From Thermomucor indicae-seudaticae (taxonomy: Eukaryota > Mucoromycota > Mucoromycetes > Mucorales > Lichtheimiaceae), in NCBI GenBank assembly GCA_000787465.1, contig JSYX01000081.1, positions 19,823 through 83,822 of the forward strand: a stretch of 64,000 nucleotides of DNA, in the 5' to 3' direction. Position 1 is the stretch's first letter, and every line of letters starts with the position of its first letter. The notes under the pieces were generated by a model. The model searched no databases. It was not told the DNA's origin and worked only from the letters and a program-made list of their open reading frames with translations. Position numbers and translations under genes: made by a program. Below are positions 44,159 to 58,131 of the stretch, in pieces.

Positions 44159-45221
44159 TCAAGGCTCTTGAGGATCCTTGATATGCAGGTTTCCGAACTG
44201 CTGCTGAAACTGTACCGATCCAGTCCTCTCATGTCTTCGATCTCCCGTGGGCGGGCTTGTTGAAGGCTTTAAATCTTGGTCAGAGACCGGCTCTCCTCTC
44301 TTTGCAGCCTCGATCAGTCTTTCGAGCTCTTGCACGCGTTCTTTATAATGGTTCACTTTGTCGCGAAGTTCCTTGATGTGTTCGACTGAGAGCTTCAGGA
44401 TCGTGCCTTTATTGATTGCCTTGGTGGTCCCACCGCCTCCTCCTCCTGCCCCAGCCGGGCTATGTCCGGAGGACATGGCCATGACGTTGGCGGAGGCAGG
44501 TACACTTTCCAACAAATGATCGGGCAACAATGAGCATAGTTCTGTTTGATTTACCCGCTGAGTATAAAGTAATATGTGGTTCAGGTACTGCTGCATGAAT
44601 ATACCTTGGATTCTTTCATTAATGTTGTCTCGTCGCCTTCGCTCCACGGCATTATGCGATTCACGCCGTCGTCGTCGTTTTTCAAACATTTCCTGCAGAC
44701 TTTGGTTTTTTGTTCATGCATGATTGATAAGAAACGGAAGTTGAAGAAAAAGAGGTAACAGAAACTTACTTTCTTTGTTGTTGGATTTCATCGTCTTCGT
44801 TGAGCATGGAAGCACCATCCAAGTGACCCGTTGATGTGGATGGAGAGATCATCAGGTCGCGCCCACTGCCAAAGATGGGGGATTGACCGAAAGAAGAACC
44901 GGTTGAATCAAGACTGGTTCCAAACCAATTTTGAGCGTTCGGGTCACCAAAAGAAATTGGGCGTGCCCCTGGTACGTGCGCAGCCAGTCCTGCAGACGGC
45001 GGACTCATGGCTCCCATGGAAAAGCTACTACTACCTTGCCGCTGGTGGTGGTGCTGGTAACTACTACTCGGTGTAGGGTTCAGAATGCTACTACTACTTC
45101 GGTTGTTTCGCGAGACAGGCACAGCTCCGACGGTCGTATGCGGAGTACCCAGCGATGCAAGCCCGCTTGGCGCGTATTGATCTCCGGAATCAAAGAAATC
45201 TTGTTGTGTCGGTGAGTACAT
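44159..45221 (-). CDS. bHLH transcription factor with an expanded loop
   Basis: The start is taken as ATG at 45221 (MYSPTQQDFFDSGDQ); a longer upstream frame lacks an ATG. The first about 150 residues are Ser/Gly/His-rich and disordered. The basic region RRRESHNAVERRRRDNINER has the His-x3-Glu-x-Arg pattern that reads E-boxes (CANNTG, with the first Arg pair favouring CACGTG). Helix 1 is ELCSLLPDHLL, split by an intron. The loop is about 34 residues with a GAGGGGGG run, and helix 2 is KGTILKLSVEHIKELRDKV. A short leucine zipper (ERVQELERLI) follows. It resembles the Rtg3/MITF/USF group; it lacks the Tyr of SREBP. About 300 residues; the stop is at 44159, convergent with the GNAT gene (121 bp). 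Confidence 0.9.
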
Positions 45222-46232
45222 GAGGCTAATGAAATCAAAACTTTCTATAAAAGAAGAAGAGTGTGAAAAGAAGAGAAAGGGCTCGTTTGTAACAGGTGAC
45301 CTGCGAACCTGCGGTCTTTCAATTTCTAACCCAAGAGACCAAGGCAACCAAGCATCATCATCCCAAACCTTGAATAAGAACCTCCGCCTCGGTATTTCTC
45401 AGGCTAATACGATTTGGTCCATATTCTCGCCGCTTTTCTACAGTCTGAGAGTTGAAAGGACGCTGATAAATGGGTCGTTCATCTACCAGAAAATATCATA
45501 CATGCCATATCGCTGGCTTTTCTGTTCATGGAGGATTAGCAGAAGAATTTCATAAATGAATATGCTTAAAAGGAGCCTACATTGGGTTGCCAGCTAAGAA
45601 CCAGTTTGATTTGAGGCAGATTTGACACTTGTTATATCAAGTTTTGCATAGATTGATACTAGCGTCCATCCATGAATGATTTAGTCTCGTTTGAGGGTGC
45701 CTGCCTTTCCCTTGTATGACCAAACCAACATCCATGCCATTGCTGATGTCCATACAATACGAACGTCCTAACTTGAGTCAAAATGTATCTGCTTGAAAGC
45801 TGCTTGGCAATGCCCTGAGGACTGTATTCGTTTGCTTTTCTCAGAGACGGAATATCACAATTCTGTACTCTGAGGTGCCTTTTTTGGCTATTAGTTGTAA
45901 ATGATACATCGTACGTGATGATGCGAATATGTCTTTTAGGGGTGAGCCCATCCTTGATCAGCAGAATGCGATATCGAGAACTTGTCTCTTGTTTACCGTA
46001 ATTTTGACTATACTTGGAGAACTAAGCCTCAAACGTTTCATGCGAGTTTCCCCTCTCTCTCTCCCTCTTGAATGGTTTATCATATACAGTCGCCGGCGTT
46101 TTCTGTATTAGCGTCACGGATATTCTTTGAAATCCACGTTTTCATATGATGGTACGTGTCAGCAGTGGAGTGGATATGTGACGAGCGTAAACAGAAAGAA
46201 GAAAGCACTATAACATCAACGGCGTATAGGCA
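45222..46232. other. Intergenic, no gene recognised
   Basis: About 1 kb upstream of the bHLH gene. Short frames only. Confidence 0.5.
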
Positions 46233-46638
46233 ATGAAGCCTTTTACGGCTGTGACACTGCAGCTGGGGCTCGGTGGGACCTTGGCTTATAACTTATCAAA
46301 GAGTCATGGATATCACGCGAATGATTACCGTCGAGAGAGAGATCTTCCAGTTCGAAAGGTTACCGACATATACTGTTCGCGTTGCTGCTCAGGGTATTTA
46401 CCGTGTTTAACTACCTTTTACATATATATGTAAGGATCCGCAGAAACAAATAGTCCACCTTGTACGCTACCAGTCGCATCTCGCTCGAAGAAGCGTATTT
46501 GTTAGCTGGCCTCTCCGACTAACGTTTGCTACTGCGCAGAGTCTGGTCTTTGGACAAGGATCGTGTTTTCGGCACAGAGGTCTGGCAGAGAAAGACATCA
46601 CCTACCACAAGCCGGGAATGACCTCTCCATGTCACTAG
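46233..46638 (+). CDS. Small unknown protein (tentative two-exon model)
   Basis: ATG at 46233 opens MKPFTAVTLQLGLGGTLAYN, up to LPVRK at about 46358. A possible intron (GTTACC to TGTAAG at about 46437) leads to a frame DPQKQIVHLVRYQSHLARRS that stays open for 200 nt to a TAG at 46638. The result would be about 108 residues with a mildly hydrophobic start and many Arg/His residues. The donor is weak. No family is recognised. It may not be a gene. Confidence 0.25.
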
Positions 46639-47533
46639 GGGAAAAATAATTCTACAATTTTGATTATGCCAGGATAAAATATAGGATTGGTCCTGGAGTC
46701 AAAAAGGTACGTAAAGGATGATGCTTGAATTCAGGGATCAGTTCAAAGATATTTCAAACATCATAACCTTGAATTCAAGGTTTAGTATTTTTTGTACTGT
46801 CCATCGTTTATACCCAATCCGAAGGACTTGGACGACCTTTAACGAAGGATTCATCTAAAACTTGAGCTGTAACCTCGGACTTTTATTATGTCAGACAGAT
46901 GATATAAGTGCCATTCTCCCTTGGATATTGCCTCAAGGTCTCGCTCTCTCCTTGACATTTTTTGTCATCACCATATTCTGTTCTCAGGGTCTTTGCTTGA
47001 GGACGAGAGTGGAATCTAGCTGTCCATCAGCTTCTCCTGAAGCGAGATTCGCAGCGCTCTATTGCGGATGCCAAAGAGGGCATCCCTGGCCTTATGAACG
47101 ATAGTAAGCTTGCGCCAGACTTCGAGATGTTTGAGGCATATTTGTTACTAACCTCTTCTTCGCGTCCCCGGTGTCCTTCAGCAATAGAGTGGAGCAAAAT
47201 ACAGTCAGTGTCCCACTTGGGATCTGGGGCGGGCTAGGTCCCTGTTACGTCCCAGCCCAGCCCAGGAGCGCACAGCCAACGCATTCGCTTTTCTGTTAAC
47301 CTTTGGATACGACAATGACACGATCCTCATATCCTCATCGACTTGACGTGGAACCGAGTGTCCTAGGGATATTTACTTTGACTTTTCGGAAAAGTAGTGC
47401 GCTGAGAAACGTTTAAAAAAGACTGCTATTTCAAAAGAATGCTCAAATCGCTGAAGCATTTGGACTTTCCTTCTTTATTCTTTTCTCGCTTTTCCTACAA
47501 CTGCATCTACCTTATTACGCAACGTTCAATGTC
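46639..47533. other. Intergenic with a GC-rich inverted sequence
   Basis: 895 bp. At about 47220-47272 there is an imperfect inverted repeat (TGGGGCGGGCT against AGCCCAGCCCA, with GGTCCC against GTCCC inside) that stands out from the AT-rich surroundings. The rest shows short frames only. A pyrimidine-rich leader precedes the next start codon. Confidence 0.45.
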
Positions 47534-48084
47534 ATGGACGCTGTTGTTCAGTGCGAGAACTTGAAACGTACATGGCGTGAGGATGAAGTGGAGCAACCAC
47601 AACCCAAGCGCACCAAGATCATTGAGGATTCGTCACCGCAAGTGTTCAAAAAGGCCATAGTGTAATTGTTTATATGCCCACCGCCTAAACTCACCTTTCT
47701 CTCTTTTCTCTTCTTTTCTTTTACGAACACTTGTTTTTTTGACACACATACAGGTCACCGTCATTACTTGCTTGGTGTACGTCATCACCCTTACCTAGCC
47801 CACCCTACGTAATGCCAGCCACGCAAAAGTCATCCGAGCCGCAATCGGCAGAACATAACACAATCAAAACTGTAACCATTTCCACGCGAACATCGGAGCA
47901 GAATAATGCGTACCGAGACATCAATGAGTTTCTCCATGCAGTACACGTCATGCGCCACGGCAATCCCGAGTTACGTGAACGCTGGTGGGAACACCAGGAA
48001 AATCCAGCTGACACTCCCTACGATTATCAGGCTGCGAATGCCGTCCTTCGACAAGCCTTTCTGCAACGTCGATATTTCTCGTGA
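47534..48084 (+). CDS. Unknown conserved-looking small protein
   Basis: Two exons. ATG at 47534 begins MDAVVQCENLKRTWREDE and holds a basic KRTK patch. A GT-AG intron of about 95 nt (donor GTAATT after ...AAKAIGT-type codons, acceptor ACACATACAG at about 47753) keeps the frame into SPSLLAWCTSSPLPSPPY. The C-terminal part (AYRDINEFLHAVHVMRHGN, then LRERWWEHQENPADTPYD and NAVLRQAFLQRRYFS) is helical and amphipathic and ends at 48084. The product is about 150 residues, with no signal peptide or membrane segment. A pyrimidine leader and a poly-T tract after the gene support a real transcription unit. The N-terminal LKRTW...PKR layout suggests a nuclear protein. Its function is unknown. Confidence 0.6.
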
Positions 48085-48749
48085 TACCCTCGATTGTTCC
48101 TTTTCGCATTATTTCCCACTCTTCTTCATGCAAGTGTGTACAGATCCTTTTTCTTTTTTTTTTTTTTTTTTTAGCATAGTTTAACCCTCCTTTTTCTTTC
48201 TTCTCTATCAATGACGCGCCATATACAACAATTATGCAGTGAATTTCTCGTCAGAGTTGCTCTAGGCTAAGGAACAAAGCTGTTTGGCAACATGACACTT
48301 TGACTCCAAGGTACATAACGCGGAGCGGAATAAGGTTCGAGACGCCACAAAGACGACGAACGCTCTTCCCGCTTGGAACACCCACTGTAGCTTCTTTAAG
48401 CAAAAAAAGGACCGCGGTATTGTTCTACCATCAATACATACATGAGTCTGTTTTATGAACACCTGTAAACTCGGTATTGGTATCTGATGGCTGGAAAAAA
48501 AAAGCACAAATTTGGTCATGCATGCTGCAGCTGCTGCGGCAACTGGTTTTCTGGTTGTTTGGCATATGAAAATGGGGGGAAAATGTTGTCTACAAACGTT
48601 TTCATGTGGGGCATGTCCAAGGTTCGAAGATCACGTCAGCTTCAATATTCCCGGAACGGTTGGCTGTGTCACAGAGTGATATTCGACGAAATGATATTTG
48701 AACCAAAGCACGAGTCTTTGGATTTCTTTGTTCTTTCTAACTCTCTACC
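48085..48749. other. Intergenic with poly-T tract
   Basis: Starts with a poly-T run (about 48149-48172) in the 3' region of the small gene. No gene is seen before the aldehyde dehydrogenase. Confidence 0.5.
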
Positions 48750-50887
<2,138 letters not shown>

Positions 50888-51028
50888 GTCCTATTACGTA
50901 TTATTGGTCCCTGTGTTTCACATGGGATCCGGTAGATATAAATTCGGTCAGCGTAGACTCCTTTCTTTCCCGTCCTTTCCTTTCTTTATTATTATTTGTA
51001 GACCAAACCCACTATTAAAGAGAAAACC

Positions 51029-52082
51029 ATGCAAGAGTACAAGTTTCTTTCATCACACAAAGTCTCTATTGTCGGTGTACCCTTTAACGGTGGCCAACCT
51101 GTAGAAGGTGTTGAAAAGGGACCTCTTCGACTGGTCGAATCAGGTCTTGCGGCTCAGTTGGAAGAGATGGGATGGCAAGTAGAGTACGAAGCCAACGAGC
51201 ATATTAGTGAGCTGCGGCCTGCATCGGATCCTGTTGTCATGAATCTGAAGCAGCCCAAATACGTGTCCGCCGTGACACAGCATGTGTCCGATCAAATTTT
51301 AGAGCGTGCGAAACGAGGCGACTTTGTTCTCACGCTTGGTGGTGATCATTCAGTGGCCCTGGCGACTGTCTCTGGTGTCTTTGGTGCCTATTCTGATGCC
51401 TGTCTTGTGTGGGTTGATGCCCATGCGGTACGTAATGAACGTGTTGTAAGAGATAAAGGGGGACTTAGGCCAGTTGTATTGAATTAGGACATTAATACGC
51501 CTGGTGCGACTGAATCTGGCAATATCCACGGATGTCCCTTGAGCTTCTTGGTTGGAATTGCAGAAGAGCATCCTGACTTTAAATGGGTCAAGCCGGTACT
51601 GAAAGCGGGACGACTGGTCTATATTGGACTTCGAGATCTGGATGCATTTGAAAAGAAGATCATCAAGGAGCTCGACATCAAGGCTTTCACGATGCATCAT
51701 GTGGACAAGTGGGGTATCGGCAAAGTGGTTGAGATGGCCCTGGATCACGTCAACCCAAACAGAGATCTGCCTATTCATTTATCGTTTGATGTGGACGCAT
51801 TAGATCCGTCTGTTGCGCCCAGCACTGTAAGTTGATTGCTATAGAGTGTGTGCGATGATTGATCTCTTATCATGTACATACGCATAGGGCACACCTGTAC
51901 GTGGCGGTCTGACTTTCAGAGAAGGTCATTACATTTGTGAAGCTATTGCCGAGACGGGATGCTTGGTGGCTGCAGACATTATGGAAGTGAACCCAGCACT
52001 AGAAGACGAAACAGCAGTGTTCCAGACAGTCCAAATCGGCTGTTCTTTGGCTCGCTGCTGCCTGGGAGAAACTCTATTGTAA
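51029..52082 (+). CDS. CAR1: Arginase
   Basis: Cleaves L-arginine to ornithine and urea with a Mn2+ pair. The start is ATG at 51029 ([20 protein letters not shown]). Three exons code for about 310 residues, the family length. Metal-ligand motifs are complete: [18 protein letters not shown] joined across intron 1 to [15 protein letters not shown], and [17 protein letters not shown] joined across intron 2 to [13 protein letters not shown]. The C-terminal segment [12 protein letters not shown] is also conserved. It ends at 52082, with AATAAA-like signals at about 52100-52120. No targeting peptide is seen, so it is probably cytosolic as in yeast. Confidence 0.97.
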
Positions 52083-52982
52083 ATATTTCGGCGTGTTTAG
52101 AATAAAAAGGTTGTTAGAATAAACGTTGTCGGTTTCGGATTGGCTGTCGCAGTTGGGGATCAGAGAACTTTAACCACTGGTGCGCGTGGTACTTTCAATT
52201 CCACCAACTTTGTTCGCAGATAAATACCATTAGATCTATATAGTGATCGCTCGCTGTAGTGATCACTTTTTGTGTCCACCGGGATGATCACGATATCGAG
52301 CGGGCACTGTAGATGGTTGTTTAGATGTGTATCCATCTGAAAACGAACAATTCGAGTAGGTTATTTCTTCACTCATGTTGCTTTGCTATAACTGAAGGAG
52401 ACTAATTAAAAGAGAACGGTATCTTTTAATGTCTAAGAATCACCTATTGGCATCGCTTGTGGGTCGATGTACATCCATTGCCCTGAGAATGGTAGTTGGT
52501 GACGATAACAAAAAACTTTAAATAGTGGGTCCAGGCTTTCGTTCTCTTTCTCTGTTGGTCAAATGTCAAAGCCGTCCATTGTTCCGTTAGTATCAATCCG
52601 GCTTCTCCTTATATGGATTGTCCGATACTTTGTTTATTTGAATGAGTGGCATCGTGGATTACCCACGTCCCATATAGAGTTCCAATAAATATATATAGAA
52701 ACGAAAGAAATACAACACAAAAACGAGCGAAAGCAAGTATTTACAGAAAGGAAGGTGGGTGATTTTGAGCAACACATATAACATACAAAAACAAAGAGTA
52801 TACAAAGAGTTTTCCCGAAGTGTTAGAAAAGAACAAGCTGAACTTCAAAGGGCATGGTGTAGAAAGTAATACAGGTGAATAGTACATTGGTAGTGGACAC
52901 GAGAAGGAACGGGCGGGGCATAGGTTCCACATAAAAGAGAACGAGAGTGGTGGGATGGAAGATGGAGGGGAAAAAGGGATAT
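52083..52982. other. Convergent 3' region of arginase and CDC24
   Basis: 900 bp. A short repeat TAGTGATC occurs twice at about 52241-52265. No gene is recognised. Confidence 0.5.
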
Positions 52983-55806
52983 TTAAAGATTGACAAAGAG
53001 ATGAACCGTATTGCACCCGGCTCCACGGCTTTCGAAAGCCATTTGAACATCGTCGTCAGAATTGATGGTGATAAAGTCACCATCTTCATCGCGGTATTTG
53101 AGACGTATAGTTTCGCTGGGCTTGAGGTTACCAACGATACGAATCTTGCGTTCCACTTTATCCATCAATTCAGCAAACTTGACTTGGTCCGCAGTTTCGA
53201 TGGCATAAGTGTTGTCGCAATAATTGAGTTTGACTCGGACAGTGCCCGGGGATAACGGCGTCGCGTCTGACAAGCGAGGTGTGGACGCCACAGGCCGGAC
53301 GCCTGTCACTGCTGGATGATAAGGGACTTTGGGCACGGCAGCCGCGCTTTGAACGGACGCCTTGTGGATGTTGGGGCTGCTTTGAGACCGCATACGCGTG
53401 TGCTGGTGACGTGATTGTCGTGGAAGAGGAGGCGGAATGGGACATGCAGCGGAATGGGACTGGCTGCGGCCCACTGGAGGCGGAAATGGATAAATGTCTT
53501 CGTGGCTAGCAAACTTGGCTGTGAGTGGAGACGGGTACTCTTCATGACGACGATGATGCCAGCTTTGCGTTGTGCGCGTAGAGCTGGTTGGGGACGACGG
53601 GTGAGAAGGAGGCGGAGAAGCAGGATACATGCCGTAATCAACGATGGGAGTACGAGAGTTGACAGTTGAAGTACTCGTACTAGTTTTTGGCGGGAAACAC
53701 ATGTCAGGTCTCTCGTACGAACGCATCCATGGTATCGAGTCTTCACGCTTGGTTCTTCCATGGTGGAAAAGATGGGTTGAGAATGTGCTGGTACGAGAAC
53801 GCATGAGGTTATATTCCTCTTCGTCATCGTCATAAAGCTCGTCCTCTTCCTCGTCGTCATCATCGTACGCCATGAACGTTGGGTGATAGCTGCTGTGCTG
53901 GAAACTGGTCGGGTTAGGCATTGATACCAGATGCGTGTTCGGTACATGGGTCTTGTTGCTTGCTTCGATCTTGTTCAGGGTTGTTTCCCAAAGCTTGAGT
54001 TGCTCCTCGTTGCGGAAGCGAATGGTAAACATTTGCAACTCTTCTGCACCCTTCCACTCGATAGTCAGCATCCATGAACCTGTTTTGTTCGGTTTAGTTT
54101 GTGAAAAAATTCCAGTGGCGTGTACAGACTTTACCGTTTTGCGATTTGTTGCGAACGCCGACAATGTTGCCGACAGGAATACGACCACGCTCTTGCAAAC
54201 TACCACGACGTTTCTTCTTGATTGAGATCGTGTTGGACTTTGTGAGTCTGTTCTTGGCATCTTTGGACTCTTTGTAAATCAACAGGACTTTTTCAAACAG
54301 GTAGACACAATGTTCTCGGTCGGTGTCCTTGTTTACAATGCCCAGTTTGTCCTGTAGCAACAGATTGCCGTAACTTTCAATGGCAAGGTTCTGGTACGAG
54401 AAAGAAAAAAAACACGTGTGATCAGAAGGACCGTAAACCACGGAGAAGAAAGCATATGACTTACATCAACACGACGTTTGAGTTCCTCAACAATCTGATC
54501 ATTTTCATGCTTGCGTTGGGTCTCGTTGACTTTCTCAGTGACGCGTTTAATGGCTTCCAAACCGTCTTCCATTTCAGCGTAGTATGGCCAATCCTTGTCG
54601 GTACTCTTGAGCAGTTCAGCAAGCAAAAGCGGGTATTTGCAGATACGTTGAACTGGTTTAATGAGCATGGACGGTAGCTCGTAGATAGGATTCAAGATAT
54701 CGGCAAGTTTCTGGAGTTTAGGAGCTTCCTGCACAACCAAATCCTGCGCAGAGTAATAGTTGGCACAGTAGGGCTCGTACACTGCAAACATGCTTTCCAT
54801 TTGCACGAATAGCAAACCGAGGCGTTGTTCTTTGGGCGGTTTTTCGACCATTTCCTCCATTTGGATCAGAAACCGACGCTGAAAGTCAACCAGTGCATTC
54901 AGATTCCCGAACAGATAATGGATAATGTTGCCTGACAGAAGATTCTGACTCTGCAACTCACGCATGTAGTTCTGCATAAGATTCGTTAATAAGAAGAGAT
55001 ATTCACAACAAACTAAAGGGTTTTTTTTACCTGAAGAATTTCCAGGTCATGTACATATTTGCGTTCAGTCTCTACAAGTTCCAGAACCACTTTGCCGCGT
55101 ACATCGGTCGGCGTGTTTTCCGGGTTTTGGTTAGAGCACTGAACACAGGAAATGACACCCTTTTCCTCCAGGAGTTGCAAAATTTTGTTGATGGTGTTGA
55201 CAACCTAGTCGAGACCAGTCAATCCACAGAAATTGATGATAAAAGAGAAGAGACTACCTTCACAAAGCCATTGGTGTCATCGAGGTAAACATCTTTAATG
55301 GTGAACACGTCGTCCGCTGGGAAGCAGAGCTTGTGAAGACAGGAAACAATGAAGTGGTACACGTAAGCCTTGCCGACTTTGTTCTCGTTCAAATTCGGGT
55401 CACGCTCTATCTGGATTGGATCTTCAGGACAGAGCGCATTAAAGAGGATGCAGAGAGGCAATCCTTGGCGACAGATAGACCACAGTTTACTGAGCGGGTC
55501 ACCACTGGTTGCTGTTGGCGTTGTCGGTTCTGACGATGAGGCGGTGGACGAGGACGACGACGAGGTCGAGAGAGTCGGGGTAAGCTGCGAGGGTGGCAAG
55601 ATGTCTGAATCCAGGAACTCAGCCATTCCTTCGACTGTGGCCAACTTGTCGAGCACAGAACGACAGATATGATAAAGAGATGCGCTTTGATTGGCTGCTT
55701 TGTTTGTAATTGATGCCGATGGTAATGGAGCGTCTATAACGGATAAATTGGTTGGAGGCAGGCCGCCCAGCGAAGGTGTTCTTCGCTTGAGTGCCAGTGT
55801 AGCCAT
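52983..55806 (-). CDS. CDC24: Cdc24-type Cdc42 guanine-nucleotide exchange factor
   Basis: Cdc24 activates Cdc42 at sites of polar growth. The start is ATG at 55806. Domain order is complete: a calponin-homology-like N-terminal part (CRQGLPLCILFNALCPEDP, DVFTIKDVYLDD), a DH domain (VVLELVETERKYVHDLEIL joined to NYMRELQ, then MLIKPVQRICKYPLLLAEL, the signature), a PH domain (VYLFEKVLLIYKES, MFTIRFRNEEQLKLWETTL), a long Ser/Pro/Asp-rich linker with a DDDDEEED run, and a C-terminal PB1 domain (VRVKLNYCDNTYAIE, RLKYRDEDGDFITINSDDD). The OPCA motif of PB1 is present, so binding to a Bem1-like scaffold is likely. Five exons code for about 870 residues. It ends at 52983. Confidence 0.96.
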
Positions 55807-56969
55807 GGTGAATGCTCTTTTTTGGGTCTTGTGTAAGTGTTTTTAGTGATAGAAACCGACCAAAGTTTTGATATGCCGCGGTTGTTCTAGGAAAAAGAGG
55901 AAGCAAATAATGATGAAGAGCGAAGCGAAGAAAAGAGAGAAGAGAAAGGGAGATCCAAGAGAGAAAGAAGTTCTTTTTTAGGGCCGCTTGTGAGCCCTTT
56001 AGGGCCGTGAAACACAAACTGGCATTTCCTTTTTTGATGCGACGATCGCCGTTAGTGAGTGAGTGTGTTTTTGACCGGATTGCATTGCTATCGTACGGAA
56101 GGATGACTAGAAGACTGTTTGTTTTGCTTGCCTTTTGCTCATGGGGCTTCCGTGAACCTGATGCATCAGCAGCTGATCGCCCTGATAAACTTGGCATTTG
56201 TGGAAACTTAAATCAGAAACATGTCCATCTGTCGCATTGGAGACGGAAAGCTGCTCCCGGGACCCAGCCCGCGGAGTTTCCGGATTCCCCGCCTTCAACA
56301 GAACGACACTCTCTCCGTCGCACTGACCCATCTACTGCTTAAAGTTTTTCCCCTGGAAATTCATATATTTATAGCACACTGCGGGACAAGCTAGACTAAA
56401 TTTCAGGATCAAGAATTCTCATCGGGGATGGTGCAATCAATCATGCCGAATGTGCACTGTGGCATGGACAGCCTTGCTCAGTGATTCAGCCTACGGGATC
56501 TATGGTATACGCATTCCGTTTGAAGCCGCATATTATCCTGATCTATGTCCAAGACAAAGTTGCACCATGTGCATGCACATGTATCCAACAGACAGCTTAA
56601 GCTGCTAGACATTAGAATGCTTTATCTGCAGAAAACCTTGTTAGCTGGCGAGTATAGCTCTCATAGTTCGTACTTGAATCTGGTTGTTCAGGGGAGGTAC
56701 AACCAGGTGACAACTCCCACATGTGAAAGGCTCTCTGGGTTTGTTTGATCAGTCCGATCGGTGGAACAAAGGGCACCTCTTTGTCTCCATCCAGCAACCA
56801 GGCACAGTTATCTGAAAAATGAATGTCAGACTCCATACACACATGCAACGACAGACGTGCGATGCATGCATGCATGCATCCCTCCCTTTCAGTCAATCTT
56901 GACAATCCAACTTTGCAGCTTGCTCCATTAGTTACAACACTATCCCTATTCGGACGACTTTTGCGCCTT
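55807..56969. other. CDC24 promoter and intergenic region
   Basis: About 1.16 kb upstream of CDC24. The first 180 bp is purine-rich on the + strand (pyrimidine-rich leader on the coding strand). A (TGCA)n run lies at about 56862-56879. No gene is recognised. Confidence 0.5.
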
Positions 56970-57566
56970 TCAGAACCTGGAAAGCAACAATGGTAATAAA
57001 CCATTTTTATGACGACGGATTCCGTAAAATACAGTTGCACCGAGGATGCAATAAGGTACCAAGGTACACATGATATATCCTAATCGACTTTGTACCGCAT
57101 CATTACGAATCAGAAAATATTCACTGGCCGTCACTCGCTGATAGTAATCATGCCGTCGCGATCGCATCCAATGGAACGTATACAGCGCCAGCGATGCCAT
57201 CGCAGGATACTTGATCCGGTTTGACCATTTCTGTCCAAACAGGAAACCCCATAACACCGAAGACACCAGGCCACCTATCACTCTATAGACTTGGACACAA
57301 CGAAGACGACGCTGCTGAGCCTCTTGAAGTACATGGCAATCTCGTTGCACGTGGATGACCGGTACGCCGGCTGTCATGGCGCGCTGGACCTCTCGCGGAT
57401 TCGACATTCCCAGAGCCATCAAGGGGACCTTGGGTGAATCTGTCATTCGCTGTCTCAGACAACCTTCATTGCAGTGTGCCTGAGCCAGCTGGACAATGCT
57501 AGCAATGTCTGGTGACCCCTCCCCCAGCGTCAGATGGTAAGGAAGAAGACTTATTTCTGGCTTTGT
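56970..57566 (-). CDS. Unknown protein with about three membrane segments
   Basis: The minus-strand frame is open from 57566 to a stop at 56970. The first in-frame ATG is at 57446, but the sequence before it (SLLPYHLTLGEGSPDIAS, then AQAHCNEGCLRQR) also looks coding and follows acceptor-like AG sites near 57555-57563, so an upstream exon probably exists. After VPLMALGMSNPREVQRAM and VPVIHVQRDCHVLQEAQQRR come hydrophobic stretches at about 57275-57215 (VIGGLVSSVLWGFLFG), 57200-57160 (YPAMASLALYTFHW) and 57075-57020 (IMCTLVPYCILGATVFYGI). The C-terminus may instead splice near 56993. No family is recognised. A small organelle membrane protein is plausible. Confidence 0.5.
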   Translation of the reverse strand, partial: TKPEISLLPYHLTLGEGSPDIASIVQLAQAHCNEGCLRQRMTDSPKVPLMALGMSNPREVQRAMTAGVPVIHVQRDCHVLQEAQQRRLRCVQVYRVIGGLVSSVLWGFLFGQKWSNRIKYPAMASLALYTFHWMRSRRHDYYQRVTASEYFLIRNDAVQSRLGYIMCTLVPYCILGATVFYGIRRHKNGLLPLLLSRF

Positions 57567-58131
57567 TTAATACCATGGGGTTCAAGAGACGATAATTTTG
57601 ATGATATAATCCGGGACGAAGGTATGATCATGGTAAGTCACCAAAAGGTACTGATCCCTTTTGAAACCCCAAAAAAGAGAAGCTATCATGTGACAAGATT
57701 TTGTCGGTGGAGACGACCAAGAAGATGAACAATGAAGCTTCCCCTTCTCATTGACTTGTCCAATATGTATTCCGTATCGAGATCTTGTTGATCATATGCT
57801 GTTGGTATCTGCTATTTGCTGGTATACACTTCCCCGGTTTTGTTCGTAAAGCCGGTTAAACATTCACTCGGTCGGTTTCTCAAATCAGAGCACTAAGAGA
57901 GATCGTCTTCGAAAAAAAATAAAAGAGCTATGAAAGCCCTGGCCTTGCCGGGGACGTGTTCAGTTGACGAGTTATTGAAATCTCTCTCACTTTTTGTTTT
58001 GTGTGGATACGGCACGCTGGCTCGTTCTCGGTCGTTCGAATTACGCTCTTGATTTTCTCGACGAGTAAGTAAGCAAAACAGAGCTTGTTCTGCAATTGGG
58101 CCCTGTCTCTTAAAGGACACGGAATCTGTCA
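57567..58131. other. Intergenic, probably with missing first exons of both neighbours
   Basis: The unknown membrane protein (-) and the carrier (+) both seem to lack a start codon in their first recognised exon, so their 5' exons or leaders should lie here. A frame MRRGSFIVHLLGRLHRQN (-) at about 57752 and one MKALALPGTCSVDELLKS (+) at 57929 are candidates but were not joined with confidence. Confidence 0.3.
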
